NCBI RefSeq assembly: GCF_009192735.1
Contig: NZ_VTFU01000004.1
Location: forward strand, 124,001 to 188,000
Direction of reading: 5' to 3'
DNA length: 64,000 nt
Source: Arthrobacter gandavensis
Lineage (GTDB): Bacteria > Actinomycetota > Actinomycetes > Actinomycetales > Micrococcaceae
The notes beneath the pieces are model-generated. The model was not told the DNA's origin and ran no database searches. It saw only the letters and a list, made by a program, of their open reading frames with translations. Shown piece after piece: positions 58,118-64,000 of the stretch. A program made the translations under genes and the position numbers. Positions within the stretch are counted from its first letter, which is position 1; the number at the start of each line of letters is the position of its first letter.

Positions 58118-59314
58118 CTAGATGCTGCGCTGCGCCACCGGACGCCCGTAGTACAGATCCTCGAATGTGGACAGGGTGGCATCCAGGCTGTGCCGCTCGA
58201 CCATCGCCCGGCTGTGCGCACCCATCTTTTCGCGGTCATCCGGGTCCATTTCCAGGATGGAGGTGAGCTGTTCGCAGAGTTCATCGCTGTTGCCCGGCGT
58301 GAACAGGTAGCCGTTCCGGCCCGGATCCACCAGGTGCGGCAGAGCCATGGCATCCGCCAGGAGCACCGGAGTAGATGCGGACATGGCTTCCAGCGTCACC
58401 AGGGACTGCAGTTCGGCGGTCCCCGGCATCACGAAGACATCGGCCCGCTGGTAAGCGCGCCGCAGTTCCTCGTCGGACACCAGGCCGTGGAACACGACGC
58501 GGTCCTGGAGCCCCAGCCGCTTCACCTGGGCCTGAAGGGCTGCCTTGACCTCTCCCCCGCCGACGATTTCGGCATGAACGTTCAGGTGCGCCGGAGCCTT
58601 CGCGACGGCGTCGATCATCACGTCCACGTGCTTTTCCTCGGCCAGGCGGCCAACAAACAGGACCGTCGGAAACTCGTTCCGCTGCACGGATTCGCCGGGC
58701 TTCAGTTCATAGACCGAAGCGTCAATGCCGTTGGAGAGGGGCAGGACGTCGTGCAGGAAGGCGTGGGCGTGCATGGCCTTCGCTGCCAGCGGCGTGGGAG
58801 TGGTGACGACCGCGGCCCTACCCATGACCTTGCCCATGTCCTTCCAGGAGTTCTTGGCAACGATGTCCTTGAACCACCGGGGAAAGGGCAGGAACGGATC
58901 CAGGTTTGCGGGCATGAAGTGGTTCGTGGCGATGACCCGGATACCGCGCTTCTCCGCCTCGTACAGGGTGTACTCCCCCACCATGTAGTGGCACTGGATA
59001 TGCACAACGTCCGGCTTCACCCGGTCAAAGAGCAGGCTGATTTCCTTTTTGATCTGCCATGGCAGGCAGATGCGCCAGTAGTCGTGCGTGGGGACGCCGT
59101 GGGAGCGCAGGCGGTGAACCGGCCAGTCGCCGTCGAGGTCGGAGCGGCTGCCGCCGTCGACGTCGTTGGGAGCCAGGACGTGCACGTCGTGGCCCCGTCC
59201 GTGCAGGCCCTTGGCAAGGCGGTAGCCGAACTGTGCCGCACCGTTCAGGTGGGGTGGATAGGTGTCGCAAGCAATGAGGATGGTCAGCGGTTTTTCGGCC
59301 GGTGCGTCGGTCAA
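58118..59314 (-). CDS. GT4-family glycosyltransferase
   Basis: The 398-residue GT-B enzyme has the N-terminal PPHLNGAAQFGYRLAKGLHG, a FVGRLAEEKHVDVMIDAVA acceptor-donor junction and the donor motif MPGTAELQSLVTLEAMSAS (E-x7-E type). Such enzymes add sugars to lipids or glycans; the pattern is like mannosyl- or glucosyl-diacylglycerol synthases. It is coupled by ATGA to the transporter gene and belongs to an operon with a CDP-alcohol phosphatidyltransferase, which favours an envelope lipid role. Confidence 0.85.
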   Translation of the reverse strand: MTDAPAEKPLTILIACDTYPPHLNGAAQFGYRLAKGLHGRGHDVHVLAPNDVDGGSRSDLDGDWPVHRLRSHGVPTHDYWRICLPWQIKKEISLLFDRVKPDVVHIQCHYMVGEYTLYEAEKRGIRVIATNHFMPANLDPFLPFPRWFKDIVAKNSWKDMGKVMGRAAVVTTPTPLAAKAMHAHAFLHDVLPLSNGIDASVYELKPGESVQRNEFPTVLFVGRLAEEKHVDVMIDAVAKAPAHLNVHAEIVGGGEVKAALQAQVKRLGLQDRVVFHGLVSDEELRRAYQRADVFVMPGTAELQSLVTLEAMSASTPVLLADAMALPHLVDPGRNGYLFTPGNSDELCEQLTSILEMDPDDREKMGAHSRAMVERHSLDATLSTFEDLYYGRPVAQRSI

Positions 59315-60252
59315 AGGGAGCCCCTCTTTTGGTCTTTTCCATTTTTCTCGGCTGCCTGCTTTTGCCGGTGCCTTGCCTCTGCCCGCCGCTGGATGACGTC
59401 CGGATGATAGCGGGAGAGCGCGAACACCCCAACGATAGCAACCAAAGCTGCCACCCCCATGGCAACCGCGGCCACAGCGGGCACATTCGGCTGCAGCTCA
59501 TGCAGGACACCGATGCCGATCGCGATGCCCACCATCGGGTCGATCACGGTCAGCCCGGCAATCACCAGGTCCGGCGGACCGCTGGAGTAAGCACTTTGCA
59601 CAAACCACGCCCCCAGACCGCCTGCCACCGCAATGCCGACGACGGTGTACCAGGGAACATTGAGCAGGAACCGGCCATTCGGGTTGAGCAGGTCGGCGGC
59701 GATCACCTTGGTCAGGACCGCTACGAATCCGAAGAGGACCCCGGCGCCCACAATGAATCCGATGGCACCGATCCTGCGCCCAAACAGGGCGTTGAGTGTG
59801 CCGAAGAACACTACAACCACCGCCAGGATCAGGACGATGATCAGCTCCTGGGCGGGCCTGACCTCGCCGGGATCACGGGTGACGCCGACGGCGAGGGAGA
59901 CAAAAAGTGCGCTGCCGATGACGCAGGCCACGATGGCAACGATGGTCACGCGGTTCATCCGCAGGCCCTGGTCGCGGGAGTTGACCACCGTGGTGATCAC
60001 CAGGGCTATGGAACCGATGGGCTGCACCACCGTCAGGGGCGCCAGAGTCAGTGCTGTGACATTGAGTGCCGTCCCCACTCCCAGCAACAGCAGCCCCAGC
60101 AGCCAGCGGGGATTGCGGAGCAGCCGCAGCAGCTGGGATGACTGCAGTTCCAGGCCGCCGGTGTCAGCACTGACCGCGCTTCCCTGGCGCTGGGCGCCGA
60201 AAGCCAGGAACACTGCGCTGGCCAGAGCGCAGGCGATGGCTATACCAACCAT
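59311..60252 (-). CDS. EamA/DMT-type transporter
   Basis: From the ATG at 60252 the product is 313 residues with about ten helices and internal repeat symmetry (VVQPIGSIALVITTVVN in the first half; VIDPMVGIAIGIGVLHE in the second), as in DMT-family exporters and NIPA-like proteins. A basic C-terminal tail follows (RRAEARHRQKQAAEKNGKDQ). The start overlaps the upstream gene stop. Substrate unknown. Confidence 0.8.
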   Translation of the reverse strand: MVGIAIACALASAVFLAFGAQRQGSAVSADTGGLELQSSQLLRLLRNPRWLLGLLLLGVGTALNVTALTLAPLTVVQPIGSIALVITTVVNSRDQGLRMNRVTIVAIVACVIGSALFVSLAVGVTRDPGEVRPAQELIIVLILAVVVVFFGTLNALFGRRIGAIGFIVGAGVLFGFVAVLTKVIAADLLNPNGRFLLNVPWYTVVGIAVAGGLGAWFVQSAYSSGPPDLVIAGLTVIDPMVGIAIGIGVLHELQPNVPAVAAVAMGVAALVAIVGVFALSRYHPDVIQRRAEARHRQKQAAEKNGKDQKRGSL

Positions 60253-60872
60253 CAGCCGTTCCCGGCCGCACTGCGCCTCCGGGCGTATTTCGCCCACGAG
60301 GCCCGCAGATATCCGACCGCTGCAATGAGATGGCCGACGCAGCCCAACAGCAGCACGGCATTTCCCGTGGTGGACAGCCAGTCATAGTCAAAGCCCGGCA
60401 CCCGCTGCAGCAGCAGGAGCGGAGCGCCCAGCAGCAGCAGCGCCGTCCGGATTTTTCCAACGTTGCTGACCGGCAGGTCGGGACTGCCGCGGAAAAGCAC
60501 CAGGGCGTTGACTATCAGGATGGCATCGGGAATCACGATGCACAGAACCAGCCAGGCCGGGGCGATGCCGTTCACCACGAAGGTCACCGCCACCACAATC
60601 AGTGCCAGGCGGTCCGCGACGGGATCCAGCCATTGCCCCACCCGGGACACCTGGTTCAGCCGGCGGGCCAGGTAGCCGTCCACCCAGTCCGTGGAACCAA
60701 CCACCACGAGGGTGACAAATGCCGGTCCGTAGTCTTCGCGCACAATAAACGTGACGAAGAGTGGAACCCCCAGAAAGCGAAGGACCGTGATCAGGTTTGG
60801 AACGGTCCAGAAAGTGTCCACGACCGTTAGCGTGCGGCCGGGACGAGTTCCTGCACCGATCAACCTGATCAC
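60252..60872 (-). CDS. CDP-alcohol phosphatidyltransferase
   Basis: The GTG start, seven bases after GGGGGAG, gives 206 residues. The diagnostic DxxDGxxAR-x8-GxxxDxxxD motif is present (STDWVDGYLARRLNQV...GQWLDPVADR). Six helices are expected. It transfers a phosphatidyl group from CDP-diacylglycerol to an alcohol such as glycerol-3-phosphate or inositol phosphate. Exact acceptor unknown; cdsA in the left flank makes its donor. Confidence 0.88.
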   Translation of the reverse strand: MIRLIGAGTRPGRTLTVVDTFWTVPNLITVLRFLGVPLFVTFIVREDYGPAFVTLVVVGSTDWVDGYLARRLNQVSRVGQWLDPVADRLALIVVAVTFVVNGIAPAWLVLCIVIPDAILIVNALVLFRGSPDLPVSNVGKIRTALLLLGAPLLLLQRVPGFDYDWLSTTGNAVLLLGCVGHLIAAVGYLRASWAKYARRRSAAGNG

Positions 60873-60903
60873 GGTCCACTCCCCCTATCAGCGATGGTGG
60901 GAC

Positions 60904-61740
60904 CTACTTGGCGGAGAGCCTGCGGATCATAATGGCCATGGCCAGCAGCGACGCGGCCAGCACAGTCAGCGGCTGCCACCGCTCCTTGATCATGGACATA
61001 ATGTCATCGGCCGATGACGCTGTTGATCCGCCCTGATCCGAAGTTCCTCCCTTGCGCTGCGAAGCGGCGCGGCGGGCCTTAAGCTCGCGGATCTGCTCCT
61101 TGACGTCAACCTTCTCACCAAGACCGTCGCGGACGGCCGCCATGTGCTCACGGCGCTGGCGGGCGCGGGTGCGCAGCTCTTCCGGCGTAGCCTGGGCAGG
61201 CCCGTCCTCAGCCTGTTCCTTCTTCTTCTTTTCCTTGTCCTTGTCCTTGGGTTCCTTCGGCTTCTTCTCCAGCGTGGCGGGATCGAAGCTGCGGCCTTCC
61301 TTCAGGACACCAAGGTCATAACGAAGACCGTAAATGGCTTCCTCGGGCAGCAGGGGAAGGGTTTTCTTGAACCTGCTGACACCAATCAGTGCTCCCACGG
61401 CTGCAATAACCAGGAAGAGCAGTGCCACCAGCAGGGCGGCGAGCCAGCCCGGCATAACCGTACCCAGTCCGAGGATCGCAGCAACGATGAGCGCGATGGC
61501 CAGAGCTGCTGCGAATAGCAGCGCCACGACCATGAACGCCGCAGCCATCCCGGCTTTGACGCCCTTCTGCTTCATCTCTGCTGTGGCGAGGGCGAACTCG
61601 TCATTCAATTGACGGGGGGTCAGGCGGGCCATCACCTTCGCCAGGCCCACCAATGACGAACTCCCTGCAGTCCTTCGTGTGCTAGCGGAGCGATTCATGC
61701 GCTCTGCCTCCGTCCCCTGATCATTCTTCGCCATTGCCAT
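60904..61740 (-). CDS. Phage-holin-superfamily (DUF1469-like) membrane protein
   Basis: The 278-residue protein has two adjacent membrane helices (about 65-95 and 98-125) after an amphipathic RLTPRQLNDEFALATAEMK helix, as in the actinobacterial Phage_holin_3_6 family. A Lys/Glu-rich linker and a DUF3618-like helix with a final hydrophobic anchor (LTVLAASLLAMAIMIRRL) follow. Despite its name, the family is chromosomal and of unknown function. It is a host gene, outside the prophage. Confidence 0.8.
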   Translation of the reverse strand: MAMAKNDQGTEAERMNRSASTRRTAGSSSLVGLAKVMARLTPRQLNDEFALATAEMKQKGVKAGMAAAFMVVALLFAAALAIALIVAAILGLGTVMPGWLAALLVALLFLVIAAVGALIGVSRFKKTLPLLPEEAIYGLRYDLGVLKEGRSFDPATLEKKPKEPKDKDKEKKKKEQAEDGPAQATPEELRTRARQRREHMAAVRDGLGEKVDVKEQIRELKARRAASQRKGGTSDQGGSTASSADDIMSMIKERWQPLTVLAASLLAMAIMIRRLSAK

Positions 61741-61796
61741 TACCCAAAATTACCATTCTCCTCACGTTTCACATTGTGAACAGGCATTTGCGCCCC

Positions 61797-63233
61797 CTAG
61801 GACGCTCCCAGCCCTTCACGGTCCTCCAGCGCCCGGCCGGAGAACTCGGGGAGCTTGGTCTTGACGAACCAGAAGGAAATCACCGAGAAGATCGTGAAGA
61901 TCGCGTACATGATCCAGACTCCGAAGTTATCGCTCACCCACGGGAACGACAGGGTGACGATGAAGTTGAAGATCCAGTTGACCATGGCGCCCAAACCGAG
62001 GGCGAGCGAGCGGATGTTGTTCGGGAAAACCTCGCCCAAGGTGACCCACATGACCGGTCCCCAAGTGGCGGCGAAGAAAATGACAAAGAGGTTGGCGCCA
62101 ACCAGCGCGACCGGTCCCCAGATGCCCGGCAGGGAGACTTCGTCGCCCATTCCTTCGGCCTGCGAGAACGACAGGGTTGCCATCAGCAGGCCCACGAACA
62201 TTCCAGCGGAACCAATCATGAGCAGCTTCCGGCGGCCGATGCGGTCCACAAACGCAATCGCCACGAGTGTCATCACCACGTTGATGATGGAGGTGATGAC
62301 TGAGGTCGTGAATGAGTCGCTTTCGCTGAATCCCACGGACTTCCACAGCGTGGTGGAGTAGTAGAAGATCGCGTTGATGCCCACCAGCTGCTGGAAGGCG
62401 GCAATGGCCATGCCCACCCAGAGGATGGGCTGCAGGCCGAACTTCGGGCCGCGCAGGTCCCTGAACGTGGCCTGCTTGCTGTTGAAGCTTTCGCGGATCT
62501 GGCGGATCTTCAGGTCCGTATCGGTGACGCCCGAAACATCGCGGAGAACCTTGGCCGCATCCTCGTCGCGGTCCTTGCGCACCAGGTACTGGGGCGATTC
62601 CGGAATGGTCAGGGCCAGGACGCCGTAAACGACGGCTGGGAGCACGCCCACCAAGAGCATCCAGCGCCAGGCTGCCAGGCCCCACCAGAGTTCGCCCAGG
62701 GCGCTGCCCGCGGAGTCCGCCAGGAACGCGTCGGAAAGCAGCGCCGCGAAGATGCCCAGCGTGATCGCCAGCTGCTGGACCGAACCCAGTGCGCCGCGCC
62801 ACTTGTTGGGGGCAACCTCGGCAATGTAGCCGGGCGCAATCACGGAGGCAGTACCGATGGCCAGGCCGCCGATGAGGCGCCACCACATCAGGTCCCACTC
62901 GCTGAACGCGTAGGCGGAGCCAATGGAGTTGGCGGCGAACAGGATCGCCGCGGCAACCATGACCTTCTTGCGTCCCAGCCGGTCCGCCAGCTGGCCGGCG
63001 AACCAGGCGCCAACGGCGCAGCCCAGCAGCGTGATGGCAACCGTGAACCCCAGGACGCCGGGGCTGAGTGTGAATTCCTCACCGATGGCATCCACTGCGC
63101 CGTTGATAACCGCGGTGTCGAAGCCGAACAGCAGACCGCCCACCGCAGCCGCCACAGTGACGGCAATTACCTTGAAAGGATGGGCCACCTTCTCAGATTC
63201 ACCCGGATTAGGCCTTGGCTGGCTCGCGCCCAT
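61797..63233 (-). CDS. MFS sugar:proton symporter
   Basis: The 478-residue protein is a sugar porter: GGLLFGFDTAVINGAVDAI in helix 1, DRLGRKKVM loop, PESPQYLVRK after helix 6, QQLVGINAIFYYSTTLW in helix 7 and DRIGRRKLLMIG. These match XylE/GalP/GLUT-type carriers of hexoses or pentoses. The ATG follows AGAGGGACCTTCC. Single gene with its own upstream region. Confidence 0.9.
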   Translation of the reverse strand: MGASQPRPNPGESEKVAHPFKVIAVTVAAAVGGLLFGFDTAVINGAVDAIGEEFTLSPGVLGFTVAITLLGCAVGAWFAGQLADRLGRKKVMVAAAILFAANSIGSAYAFSEWDLMWWRLIGGLAIGTASVIAPGYIAEVAPNKWRGALGSVQQLAITLGIFAALLSDAFLADSAGSALGELWWGLAAWRWMLLVGVLPAVVYGVLALTIPESPQYLVRKDRDEDAAKVLRDVSGVTDTDLKIRQIRESFNSKQATFRDLRGPKFGLQPILWVGMAIAAFQQLVGINAIFYYSTTLWKSVGFSESDSFTTSVITSIINVVMTLVAIAFVDRIGRRKLLMIGSAGMFVGLLMATLSFSQAEGMGDEVSLPGIWGPVALVGANLFVIFFAATWGPVMWVTLGEVFPNNIRSLALGLGAMVNWIFNFIVTLSFPWVSDNFGVWIMYAIFTIFSVISFWFVKTKLPEFSGRALEDREGLGAS

Positions 63234-63354
63234 GGAAGGTCCCTCTAGTCTCTCGTCGCTTATTCTGTAAGTTCCGCCCCAAACCTAGTAATCCTACGCA
63301 TAACCCTAGGCAAGACGCGCGGTGGTGGGAACATGTAGGGGGCATTTCACCTCG

Positions 63355-63636
63355 TCAGTGGGGTGCCGTTGGCGCCGGTCCGAATGACGTTCCCAGGAAA
63401 TGCGACAGTTCCAAGCGCACCGCTGAAAGGTGCTGAGAGCAAGCCTGCGGAGCCGCGGGATGGAGAATGAGCGGCCAGAAAAGCTCCGTCAGCAGGATGA
63501 TGCCCACGTCGCGCCGGCTCATATGCGGGATACCCGTTTTTTCTTCCAGGCGGTGTATTTCCGCCCTGTCCATCTCGCTGAAAAACCGGTGTTTTGCCAT
63601 TAGGTGCATTGACAGGAACGCCACGAGCTCACCCAT
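63355..63636 (-). CDS. Hypothetical small protein (93 aa)
   Basis: A minus-strand frame whose first 60 residues look protein-like (LVAFLSMHLMAKHRFFSEMD, HRLEEKTGIPHMSRRDVGII). The C-terminal part is less convincing. No strong ribosome site. It lies between the sugar transporter promoter region and tRNA-Asn. Could be real or chance. Confidence 0.35.
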   Translation of the reverse strand: MGELVAFLSMHLMAKHRFFSEMDRAEIHRLEEKTGIPHMSRRDVGIILLTELFWPLILHPAAPQACSQHLSAVRLELSHFLGTSFGPAPTAPH

Positions 63637-63789
63637 CCGGCAGAAACATAAACAGCAACTGGGGTGGACCCAGGGGACGCAACCCGTGGGTCTTCGGGGA
63701 GGCTGCCAGCCTTGGTCCCGCGGGCGGTGCCAAGCAAAGAAAAATGAGGCCCTGACCGGCGTAATGCCTGGTCAGAGCCTCATTATTTG

Positions 63790-63862
63790 CTCCTCCGACT
63801 GGACTTGAACCAGTAACCCTTCGATTAACAGTCGAATGCTCTGCCAATTGAGCTACGGAGGA
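63790..63862 (-). tRNA. tRNA-Asn (GTT)
   Basis: On the minus strand TCCTCCG/CGGAGGA form the acceptor, D stem GCTC/GAGC, anticodon arm TTCGA-CTGTTAA-TCGAA with GTT, and T arm ACTGG-TTCAAGT-CCAGT. CCA is not encoded. A likely -10 box TATAGT lies about 20 bases upstream of its 5' end. Confidence 0.95.
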
Positions 63863-64000
63863 AAGCGCGAGTTCTACTATACAGGGTTTTTGCAGTGCCC
63901 GTGTCCGGTTTTGGTGTGTTCCAACTCTCACTCGTTTAGGGAGCCCGGCGGTGCGCCGGAGACGACGCAGGATGTGCCCGGTGAACGACTCAGCACAGAT

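Noticed and set aside
60904-61740. Holin-family protein as a second prophage remnant
   Set aside because: Despite the family name, this is a common chromosomal actinobacterial protein. No phage genes surround it and it lies outside the att repeats.
63629-63931. Minus-strand 100-codon frame over tRNA-Asn
   Set aside because: It includes the whole tRNA gene, so it is a chance frame.

Overview
The window is a high-GC actinobacterial chromosome segment, most likely from Arthrobacter or a close relative in the Micrococcaceae. The evidence is the overall base composition, the classic rpsB-tsf-pyrH-frr-cdsA order, an Ala/Pro/Glu-rich tail on ribosomal protein S2, a DivIVA-domain protein next to cdsA, and an ActP/MctC-type symporter. 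A complete-looking temperate siphovirus prophage of about 39.2 kb (18815-57981) splits it into two host flanks.

Left host flank (1-18814). It opens with the end of an Lrp/AsnC regulator. A four-gene catabolic operon follows on the minus strand (MHS-type transporter, D-2-hydroxyacid dehydrogenase, zinc alcohol dehydrogenase, KduD-like reductase), preceded by two operator-like palindromes 20 bp apart. Next come two divergent monocarboxylate-transport units: DUF485 protein plus actP on the minus strand, and a LytS-type kinase, LytTR regulator, small membrane protein and second sodium:solute symporter on the plus strand. The translation and phospholipid cluster (rpsB, tsf, pyrH, frr, cdsA, divIVA-like) follows, then a secreted M23-family protein and an acyl-CoA dehydrogenase with a TetR-type operator.

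Prophage (18815-57981). It is inserted in the 3' end of a CAT-anticodon tRNA gene and bounded by 37-bp direct repeats. On the minus strand lie the integrase, an ImmA/IrrE-type metallopeptidase and two paralogous HTH proteins. A switch region carries GCCTACC/GGTAGGC operators over a strong promoter. The plus-strand early region holds a Cro-like protein, an HTH_17 protein, many overlapping microproteins, a recombination module (AAA ATPase, PD-(D/E)XK nuclease, RecT-like annealing protein, MazG-like enzyme, SSB), a cytosine-5 methyltransferase, replication-associated genes and a RusA-like resolvase. A 680-bp noncoding interval with inverted repeats and two tRNA-like genes leads into terminase, portal, MuF-like protein, scaffold, capsid, head-tail joining and tail genes. 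The tail genes include a programmed -1 frameshift, a tape measure, and a tail protein with a polysaccharide deacetylase domain. Lysis genes are a CHAP endolysin and an r1t-type holin.

Cargo. Several genes break the phage operon logic: a membrane protein (29913-30242, minus), a DUF4145 protein that appears to interrupt an early gene (33954-34622, minus), an 81-residue protein between head genes (40626-40871, minus), a hairpin-flanked DUF6270/SGNH-like protein (53309-54043), and a rhamnosyltransferase-like gene at the right end (56399-57337, minus). These are the best candidates for undescribed lysogenic conversion or defence functions.

Right host flank (57982-64000). It carries the tRNA used for integration, a coupled membrane and envelope operon (CDP-alcohol phosphatidyltransferase, EamA-like transporter, GT4 glycosyltransferase), a holin-superfamily membrane protein, a sugar:proton symporter and tRNA-Asn.
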